Assembly: GCF_038622445.1 (NCBI RefSeq)
Contig: NZ_CP152019.1
Coordinates: 186,001 to 250,000, forward strand
From: Sporosarcina sp. FSL K6-1522
GTDB taxonomy: Bacteria; Bacillota; Bacilli; Bacillales_A; Planococcaceae
Length of the DNA: 64,000 nt
Direction of reading: 5' to 3'
Shown: one piece after another, positions 17,954 through 27,032 of the stretch
Layout of the letters: every line of letters starts with the position of its first letter
How positions within the stretch are numbered: position 1 is the first letter of the stretch
Notes under the pieces: model-generated
What the model was told of the DNA's origin: nothing
Database searches by the model: none
Seen by the model: only the letters and a program-made list of their open reading frames with translations
Made by a program: the position numbers and the translations under genes

Positions 17954-20900
17954 GCCAATTTACCTCCTTCATCTTGCGGACGGCTACATAGACGTCTCGC
18001 TGATTTCCGATTGGGCCATAATAGTTGAATCCGTAACTGAGCTGCGCATAGCCGCCGACCATTTGCGTCGGTTTCATATGAATGCGTGTCGGCGCATTAT
18101 GGCTCCCGCCTCGCTCCTCTGTAATTTCAGACCCCGGTACTTGAATATGCTTATCCTGCGCGTGATACATAAACATCGTGCCCTTTGGCATGCGGTGACT
18201 GACAACAGCTCTTGCCGTCACAACACCATTTCGGTTATACACTTCCAACCATTGGTTATCATCAATGCCATGCTCCTCCGCATCTTCATTGGAAATCCAC
18301 ACTGTTGGGCCTCCACGGAATAGCGTTAACATATGCTGATTATCTTGATATGTCGAGTGAATATTCCACTTACCATGCGGCGTCAAATAGCGTAAAACAA
18401 GCGAATCCTGTCCACCGATGATTTGTTTATCACGCGGACCAAAGACCATTGGCGGCAATGTCGGTTTATAAACTGGCATCGCTTCACCAAAATCAAGGAA
18501 TAATTCATGATCAATATAGAAATGTTGTCGACCCGTCAACGTTCTAAATGGCACGAGTCGCTCAATATTCGTTGTAAACGGTGAATAGCGTCTGCCTAAT
18601 TTATTGGACCCACTAAAGACAGGCGTCGGAATCACTTCACGTGGTTGGGCAGTAATTCCCGCAAACGTAAAGCGTTCTGCTGCACGGTCGGCTGAAATGT
18701 CTTTTAGTTCAACCCCCGTATCATGCTCCGCCGCTTCAAAGGCACGTTGTGACACGCGACCATTCGTCGCAGATGACAATGTGAGCATCGCTTCTGCCGC
18801 ATGTTTCGCTGTATGCAATTTCGGTAATCCATTTTTGATTGTTTCATCGTAATACGTTCCGTTGATGCCCTTCATCATTTCGTATTCCTCGGCAACAGAG
18901 AAGCTCACACCATGCGCGCCGACTTTCCCTGTGGACAATAATGGCCCTAATGTGACGTACTTATCGTAAATTTTTGTATAATCCCGCTCAACAATCGTCA
19001 TCCCTGGCATCGTTTTGCCCGGAATGGCTTCCACTTCGCCCTTCTTCCAATCCTTCACTTCTCCATAAGGCTGTGCAATTTCTTGGATGGAATCATGCGC
19101 TAACGGCGTTGTCACTAAATCTTTGTAGACGCCTGGCAAATGTGTTTCTGCCATTCCGGAGAATGTCTGTGCAATAGAACGGTAAATGTCCCAGTCAGAA
19201 CGCGATTCCCATAATGGATCTACCGCTGGATTAAACGGATGGACAAATGGGTGCATATCAGTCGATGACAGATCCGTTTTCTCATACCAAGTTGCTGCTG
19301 GTAACACAACGTCTGCATACATCGGCGTTGCGGTCATGCGGAAATCGAGTGCAACGAGCAAATCGAGTTTGCCTTCCACTTCTTCTCGCCATACCATTTC
19401 TTCCGGCTTCACCTCTTCGTTCGGAGAAGCAAGCAAACCGTCTGAAGCACCGAAAAGGTGTTTCATGAAGTATTCCTGCCCTTTTGCCGAGCTCGAAACG
19501 AGATTAGAACGCCATATGAACAATGAACGTGGGAAGTTTTCAGGTGCGCCAGGATCTTCTGCTGCAAACTGAACTTCGCCCGATTTTATCTGATCAAGTG
19601 TATGTTGCACGATTTCTGCCGTTGTCGTCTTGCCTTCTTTCGCCGCCTCTTCAGCAAATTGAAGACTGTTTTTATTAAACTGTGGGTAGGATGGTAGCCA
19701 GCCGAGCCTTGCTGCCATGACATTATAGTCAGCCGGGTGCTCATAACGCGCTTTTCCTCCAGTAGGTGACATCAGTAAATCCGCGCCCATTTCTTCGTAT
19801 TTCCACTGGTCCGTTGCGAAGTAGAAAAACGATGTCGCATTTTGCAGACGTGGTGGTGCTTGCCAATCCCTTGCAAATGCAATTGTGCTCCAGCCCTCAA
19901 TTGGACGGCATTTTTCCTGTCCCACATAATGCGCCCAGCCCCCGCCGTTAACACCTTGGGATGCCGTTAATGTCACGAGATTCAAAATGGATCTGTAAAT
20001 GGTGTCACTGTTAAACCAGTGGTTAATACCCGCACCCATAATAATCATCGAACGACCACCCGTGTCGAGTGAGTTCTGTGCAAATTCACGGGCAATTTGT
20101 GTCACAAGCGCTGGTTTCACGCTCGTGATTTTCTCCTGCCAAGCTGGTGTGTAAAATGATGTAGTATCATCATAGCCTTGCGCTTCCAACTCACTACCGA
20201 TACGACGAACGCCGTACTGGCTTAGCATTAAATCGTACACCGTTGTAACGAGTCGTTCTGTTCCATCTTTAAACTGCACTTTCTTCACTGGAATCGGGCG
20301 ACTAAATGTCCCATTCTCCGTATTATCAAAGTAAGGGAAGACCATTTCTGTCCATTCTGCACCGTGGTCAGTAACGCTTAAAGCTGGCTCAACCCGGGTA
20401 CCATCTGCATTGTCGAGAATTAGATTCCATTTCGTATCTTGCTCCCAACGTTGCCCCATCGTGCCATTCGGGACAAGGATGGTGTTCGTCGTTTCATCGA
20501 AAATAACGGGTTTCCACTCGGCATGCTCGGCTTCGCTACCTAAATCACTTGCGCGTAAAAAGCGCCCTGCCTTGTAAGAACTTTCGTGCTCCTCAAGCGT
20601 AATGAGGAAAGGCATATCCGTATATTGCTTCGCGTAATTCAAGAACATCGGCTCTTTCCGTTGCTCATAAAACTCGTCGAGAATAACATGTGTCATCGCT
20701 TGTGCAACCGCCGCATCCGTCCCTGGATTGGCCGCAATCCAGTCGTCTGCATGCGTTACACTTTCCGCGTAATCAGGCGCAACCGAGACGACTTTTGTCC
20801 CTTTATAACGCACTTCTGTCATGAAATGCGCATCAGGCGTCCGCGTTAGCGGTACATTCGATCCCCACATAATGAGGTAGCCCGCGTTAAACCAGTCACT

Positions 20901-21617
20901 CGATTCCGGCACATCTGTCTGCTCTCCCCAGATTTGTGGAGAGGACGGCGGTAGATCCGCATACCAATCATAAAAGCTCAACATTTCGCCACCAAGAAGA
21001 GAGATGAAGCGTGCCCCCGAAGCGTAACTAACCATCGACATAGCCGGAATCGGGGTAAAGCCTGCGATACGATCTGGGCCATATTTCTGTACGGTGTAAA
21101 TCAGTTGCGCAGAAATAAGCATCGTGGCATCTCGCCAATTCACTCGGACATGTCCGCCTTTACCACGTGCTTTTTTGTATTCGTCGCATTTTGCAGGATC
21201 TTCCACAATGCTTGCCCAAGCCTTAACCGGATCTTTTTGCTCCGCTAACGCTTGGCTCCACATGCGCCACAGTTTGCCACGTATGTACGGGTACTTCACA
21301 CGAAGTGGACTGTACTCATACCAAGAGAAGGAAGCACCACGTGGGCAGCCACGAGGTTCGAATTCAGGCATATCGGGCCCACATGAGGGATAGTCAATTT
21401 GCTGATTCTCCCATGTGATAATGCCGTTTTTCACAAAAACCTTCCAACTACATGACCCTGTACAGTTAACACCGTGCGTTGTACGGACTACTTTGTCATG
21501 CGACCAACGTTGCCGATACATGTTTTCCCAGTCACGGCTTTTCTCCTCCAATACCGACCAATTCCCTGAGTAGCGCTCAACAGGCTTGAAATAATTCAAT
21601 CCAAATTTCTTCTTCAT
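17943..21617 (-). CDS. narG: Respiratory nitrate reductase alpha subunit NarG
   Basis: The catalytic subunit, about 1,224 residues, reduces nitrate to nitrite at a molybdenum bis-MGD centre on the inner face of the membrane. Seen: the N-terminal FS0 cluster motif HGVNCTGSCSWKVFVKNG, where a histidine replaces the first cysteine as in all NarG, then GCPRGASFSWYEYSPLRVKYPY and molybdopterin-binding blocks. The ATG at 21617 gives the MKKK start typical of Bacillus NarG; a GTG at 21626 is closer to the AAAAGGAG site. It is the first gene of narGHJI. An NreC-like palindrome lies about 110 bp upstream. Confidence 0.97.
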   Translation of the reverse strand: MKKKFGLNYFKPVERYSGNWSVLEEKSRDWENMYRQRWSHDKVVRTTHGVNCTGSCSWKVFVKNGIITWENQQIDYPSCGPDMPEFEPRGCPRGASFSWYEYSPLRVKYPYIRGKLWRMWSQALAEQKDPVKAWASIVEDPAKCDEYKKARGKGGHVRVNWRDATMLISAQLIYTVQKYGPDRIAGFTPIPAMSMVSYASGARFISLLGGEMLSFYDWYADLPPSSPQIWGEQTDVPESSDWFNAGYLIMWGSNVPLTRTPDAHFMTEVRYKGTKVVSVAPDYAESVTHADDWIAANPGTDAAVAQAMTHVILDEFYEQRKEPMFLNYAKQYTDMPFLITLEEHESSYKAGRFLRASDLGSEAEHAEWKPVIFDETTNTILVPNGTMGQRWEQDTKWNLILDNADGTRVEPALSVTDHGAEWTEMVFPYFDNTENGTFSRPIPVKKVQFKDGTERLVTTVYDLMLSQYGVRRIGSELEAQGYDDTTSFYTPAWQEKITSVKPALVTQIAREFAQNSLDTGGRSMIIMGAGINHWFNSDTIYRSILNLVTLTASQGVNGGGWAHYVGQEKCRPIEGWSTIAFARDWQAPPRLQNATSFFYFATDQWKYEEMGADLLMSPTGGKARYEHPADYNVMAARLGWLPSYPQFNKNSLQFAEEAAKEGKTTTAEIVQHTLDQIKSGEVQFAAEDPGAPENFPRSLFIWRSNLVSSSAKGQEYFMKHLFGASDGLLASPNEEVKPEEMVWREEVEGKLDLLVALDFRMTATPMYADVVLPAATWYEKTDLSSTDMHPFVHPFNPAVDPLWESRSDWDIYRSIAQTFSGMAETHLPGVYKDLVTTPLAHDSIQEIAQPYGEVKDWKKGEVEAIPGKTMPGMTIVERDYTKIYDKYVTLGPLLSTGKVGAHGVSFSVAEEYEMMKGINGTYYDETIKNGLPKLHTAKHAAEAMLTLSSATNGRVSQRAFEAAEHDTGVELKDISADRAAERFTFAGITAQPREVIPTPVFSGSNKLGRRYSPFTTNIERLVPFRTLTGRQHFYIDHELFLDFGEAMPVYKPTLPPMVFGPRDKQIIGGQDSLVLRYLTPHGKWNIHSTYQDNQHMLTLFRGGPTVWISNEDAEEHGIDDNQWLEVYNRNGVVTARAVVSHRMPKGTMFMYHAQDKHIQVPGSEITEERGGSHNAPTRIHMKPTQMVGGYAQLSYGFNYYGPIGNQRDVYVAVRKMKEVNWLED

Positions 21618-21722
21618 CGGAAACACTCACTCCTTTTCAGAATGACGAATTTAATGAGGAATTTCATCACCACGGCCATTCATATAATTCTAATTTTATA
21701 GAACTGCCCACTATCTTCCTAT

Positions 21723-21736
21723 TAGGGAAAGTCCTA
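21723..21736 (+). promoter_or_regulatory. NreC-like binding site upstream of narG
   Basis: TAGGGAAAGTCCTA is a 14-bp near-palindrome close to TAGGGN4CCCTA. A TAGAAT -10-like element lies at 21692-21687 on the minus strand, which would place the site near -50 of the narG promoter. Confidence 0.6.
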
Positions 21737-21846
21737 TATCGTCCACAAACTGACCTTATTCGTTAATAACAGTGCAGGACACCTAAACAAAAACCTCTCT
21801 CTACTTCCTTATTCCCCGTACGAGACTTTATAATCTTCTAAACACC

Positions 21847-21889
21847 CAAAAATCCAACTACCCGATGTTAGTCGAAGTAGTGGGATTTT
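21847..21889 (-). terminator. ric terminator
   Basis: A 13-bp stem with one mismatch (AAAAATCCAACTAC / GTAGTGGGATTTT) lies 11 nt after the ric stop and ends in five T on the minus strand. Confidence 0.8.
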
Positions 21890-21899
21890 CAGGGAAACA

Positions 21900-22598
21900 T
21901 TATAGAACCGCACGTACGCGATCAAATAGTACATTATTTTCAAGGTGAACATGGTCAAAAGTATCTTTTTCAAGTTGTTCAAGTCGGGCATAGACAATTC
22001 GATACGTATTACACGCATCTTCTGGCAACGTAAAATTATCCGTAATATCACGCAGTTCATGGAGCAATCTTCCAGCGTTGTCATGCTCTTCTTCAAGTTC
22101 AAAGACATGTGGTTTTAATTGTTCTTTCAGTTCAAGTGTCGGTTTTTCAAAGAATGCTAGAATGAGCGGGAAGACGTTTTGATTTTCATCATCCGTATGC
22201 TCTAGTAACGCGGCACGCAATGTTTTATAGATTGCTTGCACCCGGAACAAATGAGGATGCTTGTCTCCATGTACACGTGCCACTTTGGCCACATACGGTT
22301 CCAAAAGTGGTAATTCTTCGCGTAAATTTGCATGGTACTTTTCTTGAATATAAGCAACAAGCGTTTTATTGCCAAATGAGGGTGGATGCATACTGTCCCG
22401 TGCATCGTGCTTTTGCGCTAGTTCTTGCACATTCGTTAACACGACTGCCGGATCTAGATTGCGCTCTTGCGCTGCCGTTTGCAGGGTGACTTTCCCACCA
22501 CAGCAAAAGTCGATGCGTAGGTTTCTAAACAAATCCGCACTTTGCGGAAATGCTGTGACAATATCAGAGACTAGGGTATTTTCAGTAAGTTGGCTCAT
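21900..22598 (-). CDS. ric: Iron-sulfur cluster repair di-iron protein (Ric/ScdA/YtfE)
   Basis: A 232-residue protein that repairs Fe-S clusters damaged by nitric oxide or peroxide. Seen: an N-terminal DUF542/ScdA domain with LVSDIVTAFPQSADLFRNL and the conserved double cysteine C32-C33 (DFCCGG), then a hemerythrin-like domain with histidine/glutamate ligands (HTDDENQNVFPL, ELEEEHDNAGRLLHEL, DHVHLENNVLF). The ATG at 22598 has GGGAGG 10 nt upstream. It is monocistronic. The TAGGG-type palindrome upstream suggests co-regulation with nitrate respiration, which produces NO as a by-product. Confidence 0.93.
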   Translation of the reverse strand: MSQLTENTLVSDIVTAFPQSADLFRNLRIDFCCGGKVTLQTAAQERNLDPAVVLTNVQELAQKHDARDSMHPPSFGNKTLVAYIQEKYHANLREELPLLEPYVAKVARVHGDKHPHLFRVQAIYKTLRAALLEHTDDENQNVFPLILAFFEKPTLELKEQLKPHVFELEEEHDNAGRLLHELRDITDNFTLPEDACNTYRIVYARLEQLEKDTFDHVHLENNVLFDRVRAVL

Positions 22599-22678
22599 TT
22601 TGTCGATTCCTCCCGTCATGATTGTTGTAATCGTATCTCTCAACAACAATCATACCGAGCAAGGCTGCTAGTTAGTAG

Positions 22679-22692
22679 TAGGGAATGCCTTA
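22679..22692 (+). promoter_or_regulatory. NreC-like binding site upstream of ric
   Basis: TAGGGAATGCCTTA matches the narK and narG sites and lies about 87 bp before the ric start. A TATGAT -10-like element at 22654-22649 (minus) would place it near -44. Confidence 0.55.
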
Positions 22693-22774
22693 GTTTTGCT
22701 GGTGCTAATCTGCTTGCCACCCGTTACAATCGTAGACGTCAAGGTGAATTAACGTGCTATCGTTTTAAATAATG

Positions 22775-22807
22775 CAAAAAACACCCGCTCAATAAAGAGC
22801 AGGTGTT
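22775..22807 (-). terminator. nrdE-nrdF operon terminator
   Basis: Stem AACACC(C)GCTC / GAGC(A)GGTGTT with a short loop, followed by six T on the minus strand, 53 nt after the nrdF stop. Confidence 0.85.
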
Positions 22808-22859
22808 GTAAAAGTAAACTAAGGGTGAAGGAAGGCCTTCTCTTATTCACATTTTCGTT

Positions 22860-23897
22860 TTACAAATCATCAAAGCCATTCAAATCACTTGTCTTCACAT
22901 ATTGCCTTGATGTCTGTTCAAAGAAGTCGGTTTTCGTATCGTCGAAACTATCGACGTAAGCACGAATCCATTTCATTGGATTGTCGGTGAACTCAGGGTA
23001 GATTTCACTCAAGCCTAACATGCGTAACATTTTGTTGGCACGGTATTTCACGTAGCCCGCCATTTCGTCCAGTTCGATGCCTTCAATATCTGCAAGTACA
23101 TAGCGACTCCAGATAATTTCCTGCTCAACGGAGTGATGGAATTGATCATAAATCCATTCTGTAAATGCTTCCGTATTGAGTTCTGGATTTTCTGCCAGTG
23201 CTGCGCGGAAAATGTCGCTGATCGCTTTTCCGTGCTGGAGCTCATCGCGGTTAATATACGAAATCATTGTTGATGTACCAACCATTTTTTGATTGCGTGC
23301 TAAGTTGTAGAAGAATGCGAAGCCACTATAGAAAAACAGTCCTTCGAGCAATGTCGTGTACACCATCGCTTTGAGTGCTGACTCAACGGTTGGGTTTTCA
23401 GCAAAGTCATTATAGACGTCGACAATTCGTTCATTACGACGCATGAGCACTTCATCTGTACGGCCCATTTCAAATGATGCGAGCTGTTTGTCAAATGTCG
23501 TTACTGAGGAAAGAACATACGCATAACTATGATTATGCTCGCTTTCCTGATCCGCAATCGTTGCCATCAGTGATTTAACAGATGGATCTGTCGTATACTG
23601 TGCGATTTTCGCTGCGATATCTGTTTGGGGTCCGTCTAATGTCGCCAACAAGCCGATAATTTTTAAGAATGCATCTTGCTCGGCTTGTGTTAAATTAGAA
23701 AATTGTTTGACGTCTTGTGTCATATCCACTTCGTTCGCCGTCCAGAAAAGAGAACGGATGCGCTGACGCAATGTATAGAAATGTGGATGCGCAAGGTCAT
23801 TCCAATTAAGGATACCGCTTGCTTGTCCACCAAAAATAGCAGTTGATTTATTTGGATTTGCTGGTTCGATTACCTTTACTCGTGTAAGTTTTTCCAA
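22860..23897 (-). CDS. nrdF: Class I ribonucleotide reductase small subunit
   Basis: A subunit of about 345 residues that holds the metal centre and tyrosyl radical needed by NrdE. Seen: first metal ligand D88 (ATLDGP), E118 and H121 (QESEHNHSY), radical tyrosine Y125, and the second-site motif RDELQHG. The start is uncertain: a TTG at 23897 has AAAGGGG 10 nt upstream and overlaps the flavodoxin gene by 22 nt; the frame stays open further upstream. The sequence looks closer to an NrdB-type chain than to short Bacillus NrdF, so the class Ib label rests mainly on the adjacent flavodoxin. Confidence 0.92.
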   Translation of the reverse strand: MEKLTRVKVIEPANPNKSTAIFGGQASGILNWNDLAHPHFYTLRQRIRSLFWTANEVDMTQDVKQFSNLTQAEQDAFLKIIGLLATLDGPQTDIAAKIAQYTTDPSVKSLMATIADQESEHNHSYAYVLSSVTTFDKQLASFEMGRTDEVLMRRNERIVDVYNDFAENPTVESALKAMVYTTLLEGLFFYSGFAFFYNLARNQKMVGTSTMISYINRDELQHGKAISDIFRAALAENPELNTEAFTEWIYDQFHHSVEQEIIWSRYVLADIEGIELDEMAGYVKYRANKMLRMLGLSEIYPEFTDNPMKWIRAYVDSFDDTKTDFFEQTSRQYVKTSDLNGFDDL

Positions 23898-24316
23898 TGC
23901 TTGATGACCCCTTTCGACCATTCGATCACTTTTGTTTCCTGTACGCCACGTGGGCTTTGTTCGATTTTCAGCGGCTCATATGCCGATTCGTAAAAACGTG
24001 CCAATTTCACGGCTGCATGACAAAATAATTCGTCGCCCCCAAATTGGGTGTCTCCCGTTCCGAAGACATAAACGTTTTCCGGCTTGTAACCAACGTCTGC
24101 AACGAAATCTTTCACTTCATCCGGCGTCGAGCCCTGATCCCACGTGAAGGATCCGATAATCATCGCATCGAAATGGCGGGGGTTTGGAATAACGCCCCCG
24201 CCAATACGATACGATGTTACGGAAATGCCTGCATCTGCTAGCTGCGCTTCAATGAGTTCCGCGACTTCTTGTGTATTGCCGCTCCATGTTGCGTAAGCGA
24301 TTAAGAATGACACCAT
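23876..24316 (-). CDS. nrdI: Flavodoxin-fold protein, probable RNR activator (NrdI-like)
   Basis: A 146-residue flavodoxin-like protein. Seen: the FMN phosphate loop ATWSGNTQEVAE near residue 10, then IIGSFTWDQGSTPDEV and VFGTGDTQFGG around the flavin. It sits between nrdE and nrdF and overlaps both (16 and about 22 nt), so it is almost certainly co-translated with ribonucleotide reductase. In class Ib systems NrdI feeds oxidant to the NrdF metal centre. It resembles an ordinary flavodoxin as much as classical NrdI, so it could instead be an electron donor. Confidence 0.8.
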   Translation of the reverse strand: MVSFLIAYATWSGNTQEVAELIEAQLADAGISVTSYRIGGGVIPNPRHFDAMIIGSFTWDQGSTPDEVKDFVADVGYKPENVYVFGTGDTQFGGDELFCHAAVKLARFYESAYEPLKIEQSPRGVQETKVIEWSKGVIKHWKNLHE

Positions 24317-26523
24317 TCACACTCTTCAATGTCCGTCGCCGTAGAACGCGTGTAATATGTCGTTTTCATGCCTGATTTCCATGCTTGTATGTGAAGGTTT
24401 AACAGGACAGAAGCACGGATATTATTCGGAACATATAAGTTGAAAGAAATCCCTTGGTCAATATGTTGCTGTCTCGCTGCATTTTGTTTAATCGACCAAC
24501 GTTGATCCACAATATACGCAGAGCGACGATACACGTCATACGTGTTGTGATCCAAATCAGGTGCCACAACTGGCAGTTTATAGTCTTTCTTCTCTTCGTG
24601 ATAAAACGGCTTGAAGACCGGATCAATCGAAGCTGTTGAGCCTGCAATAACGGATGTCGAGCTGTTTGGCGCAACCGCCATTAAATAGCCATTTCGCATA
24701 CCGTTTGTCGCTACGTCAGCGCGAAGTTCGCGCCATTCGTTCGAATCATAACCTTTGTTGTCGAAATAAGCACCCGACTGCCAATCAGATCCTTCGAATA
24801 AAGGATAAGCGCCTTTTTCCTTCGCTAATTCTGATGACGCTTGAATCGTTAAATACGCAATCTTTTCATATAATTTATCGGCATAGTCAACCGCTGCGTC
24901 TGATTCCCATTGGATGTTCTGTAACGCCAACAAGTGGTGCCAACCGAACGTTCCTAACCCAATTCCACGGTAACGAGAGTTTGTCCGCTGCGCTTGAACA
25001 ACCGGAATTTTATTCAAATCAATAACGTTGTCGAGCATGCGCACTTGGATTTTAATAAGGCGTTCCAAAACGCTTGCCGGCACTGCACGTCCAAGGTTAA
25101 TGGATGATAAGTTACAAACTACGAAATCACCTGGTTTTGAACGTGTTACGACGATATCATCTTCAAGTGTGACAGACTCAAATTGTGTCGCACTTTGATT
25201 TTGCATGATTTCTGTACATAAATTAGAAGAATACACCATACCTTTATGCTTGTTTGCATTGGCACGATTGACTTCATCACGGTAGAACATGAATGGTACG
25301 CCTGTTTCCAGCTGACTGCGCATAATGCGTTTCATGATATCAATCGCTGGGACTGTTTCTCTGCTCAATTCCGGATGATTAACGCATTCCATATACTTCT
25401 CACGGAAAGAACCTGCACCTTTTGTTTCATCATAAAAGTCTTCAAGAGAAAAGCCCATCACTGTCCGAACTTCATGCGGATCAAACAAATGCCAATCGCC
25501 ACGTGCTTCGACTTGTTCCATATAAATGTCCGGCAAACAAACACCTGTGAAAATATCATGCGCACGTAAACGCTCGTCCCCATTGTTTAATTTCAAATCA
25601 AGGAACGTGAAGATATCCTTATGGAAAACGTCTAGGTACACAGCGATTGCGCCTTGGCGTTGTCCTAGCTGATCAACGCTTACTGCTGTGTTGTTCAACT
25701 GTTTAATCCATGGAAGCACACCGCTTGATGCACCTTTAAAACCTCTAATAGATGAACCACGGCTACGTACTTTCCCCATATAGACGCCGATACCGCCGCC
25801 ATATTTCGACAAGTTCGCGATGTCCGTGTTGCTGTCATAAATGCCTTGTAGTGAATCGTCTACTGTGTCGATGAAGCAGCTCGATAATTGACCATGTGGT
25901 TTCCCAGCATTCGACAACGTCGGTGTTGCAACCGTCATATATAAGCTACTCATTGCCCAGTAGGATTCTGCTACTTTTTCAAGACGATTTTCCGTCTCAT
26001 CTTGCATGAGCATCATCGCAATAACGAGCCAGCGTTCTTGTGGTAATTCAACAGATTTGTTATCAAAATTAACGGCTACATAGCGGTCCATTAATGTTTT
26101 TAAACCAATGTATGTAAACAGTTTGTCTCGCTCTGGTTCAATGATTTTGCCAAGCGAGTTCAAGTCTTCTTGTGAATATTTTTCTGTGATGACAGGTGTA
26201 TAGAGGCCCTGGTCAACAAGTCGTGCAACGTTTGCCGCGAAGTCTGTGTATACTTTTGCACCGCGCAGCTGTTCTTGACGATTGTAGACATCCTGTAGAT
26301 GAATACGTGCCGCAATGAATGTCCAATACGTCGCTGCCTCGTCCAAGTTACTGAGCGACTCAAGTGTCATCGCCTTCGCCCAATCAGATTCCGTACCTTC
26401 AGGGTGCTTCTGTTGCCAGCGTTCACTCGCAATGACAAGCGGTTCAATTTTCCCTACACCAAATTCACTTTGTAATCCGTCCAATACTACATCGATGCCT
26501 GTTTTCGCAATTTTCGTTGCCAT
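24301..26523 (-). CDS. nrdE: Class I ribonucleotide reductase large subunit
   Basis: A 740-residue catalytic subunit that reduces ribonucleotides to deoxyribonucleotides. Seen: active-site cysteine in LSSCFIDTV, the radical-site triad NLCTEI, CNLSSINLG as the partner cysteine block, the tyrosine pair TYY that relays the radical, and the C-terminal redox pair C735/C738 (ECEWCHS). I see no N-terminal ATP-cone, so activity-site inhibition by dATP is not expected. ATG at 26523, GGAGGAG upstream. A roughly 500-nt control region with an NrdR-like box, DnaA boxes and a leader terminator precedes it. Confidence 0.96.
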   Translation of the reverse strand: MATKIAKTGIDVVLDGLQSEFGVGKIEPLVIASERWQQKHPEGTESDWAKAMTLESLSNLDEAATYWTFIAARIHLQDVYNRQEQLRGAKVYTDFAANVARLVDQGLYTPVITEKYSQEDLNSLGKIIEPERDKLFTYIGLKTLMDRYVAVNFDNKSVELPQERWLVIAMMLMQDETENRLEKVAESYWAMSSLYMTVATPTLSNAGKPHGQLSSCFIDTVDDSLQGIYDSNTDIANLSKYGGGIGVYMGKVRSRGSSIRGFKGASSGVLPWIKQLNNTAVSVDQLGQRQGAIAVYLDVFHKDIFTFLDLKLNNGDERLRAHDIFTGVCLPDIYMEQVEARGDWHLFDPHEVRTVMGFSLEDFYDETKGAGSFREKYMECVNHPELSRETVPAIDIMKRIMRSQLETGVPFMFYRDEVNRANANKHKGMVYSSNLCTEIMQNQSATQFESVTLEDDIVVTRSKPGDFVVCNLSSINLGRAVPASVLERLIKIQVRMLDNVIDLNKIPVVQAQRTNSRYRGIGLGTFGWHHLLALQNIQWESDAAVDYADKLYEKIAYLTIQASSELAKEKGAYPLFEGSDWQSGAYFDNKGYDSNEWRELRADVATNGMRNGYLMAVAPNSSTSVIAGSTASIDPVFKPFYHEEKKDYKLPVVAPDLDHNTYDVYRRSAYIVDQRWSIKQNAARQQHIDQGISFNLYVPNNIRASVLLNLHIQAWKSGMKTTYYTRSTATDIEECEWCHS

Positions 26524-26583
26524 AATGACCGTCTCCTCCTAATATTACGCATATATCGTGCATATGCTTTCGTAGTTTCCAAT

Positions 26584-26676
26584 AAAAAAGCGATGAATCT
26601 ACCCTTTCGGCAGAGCTATCGCTCATTAGGTTCAGTGCTAGAAACAAAACAAGTTCGTCACCCTCGTTCGGATGAC
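26584..26676 (-). promoter_or_regulatory. Structured leader with intrinsic terminator before nrdE
   Basis: On the minus strand a 7-bp hairpin (GTCATCC / GGGTGAC, 26676-26657) is followed by a longer one: AGCGAT, internal loop, TCTGCC, GAAA loop, GGGTAGA, ATCGCT (26623-26589), then six T. The terminator ends about 60 nt before the nrdE start and has no gene upstream to serve, so it looks like an attenuator. I recognise no known riboswitch class. Confidence 0.55.
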
Positions 26677-26758
26677 ATATCGTTTACTTCCACCGTTCAA
26701 CCTCCGAAGATAATGGGAAACTTCCACCAAACAGATGTCCGTACCTTTTCATCGCTCA

Positions 26759-26774
26759 ATACTATATGTTGTGC
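26759..26774. promoter_or_regulatory. NrdR-like box in the nrdE promoter region
   Basis: ACTATATGTTGTG (26761-26773) fits the core of the NrdR consensus CWATATATWGTG with one change. A weaker AT-rich partner (CTTTATATACC, from 26783) overlaps a possible -10, TATATAAAG on the minus strand. Confidence 0.45.
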
Positions 26775-26854
26775 CTTATTCACTTTATATACCCTAACAT
26801 GTTGTGGTCCACACGTAAATAGGAAAAAAGTTTTCCCAACTGCTCGCCTCCAAC

Positions 26855-26871
26855 TTATCCACATATCCACA
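26855..26871 (+). promoter_or_regulatory. Two adjoining DnaA boxes upstream of nrdE
   Basis: A perfect DnaA box TTATCCACA (26855-26863) is followed directly by ATATCCACA (26863-26871, one mismatch). DnaA control of ribonucleotide reductase genes is known in other bacteria. The rest of the 26524-27032 gap holds the leader, the NrdR-like box and the terminator of the next operon. Confidence 0.5.
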
Positions 26872-26981
26872 GTCATTTTCAAGACCGTCATCATCAGCAT
26901 TCTTTCAAATGTCCCCAAAGTTATAAACAATAATTGAGTCAACAAAAAAATTATCGAAATTTCTTTTCCACCACCAGCCCG

Positions 26982-27022
26982 ACAAAAAAGCCCAACATCC
27001 GCTTTGATAACACGGATGTTGG
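26982..27022 (-). terminator. Terminator of the permuted-SBP transporter operon
   Basis: A 10-bp perfect stem (CCAACATCCG / CGGATGTTGG) followed by GCTTTTTTG on the minus strand, just after the binding-protein stop codon. Confidence 0.9.
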
Positions 27023-27032
27023 ACCCCTATTT

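Noticed and set aside
19186..19572. Plus-strand frames inside narG
   Set aside because: They are shadows of the narG coding sequence; no start signals or recognisable domains.
26584..26697. Cobalamin riboswitch or T-box before nrdE
   Set aside because: No B12-box and no T-box AGGGTGG sequence can be found in the leader; only hairpins and a terminator are seen.
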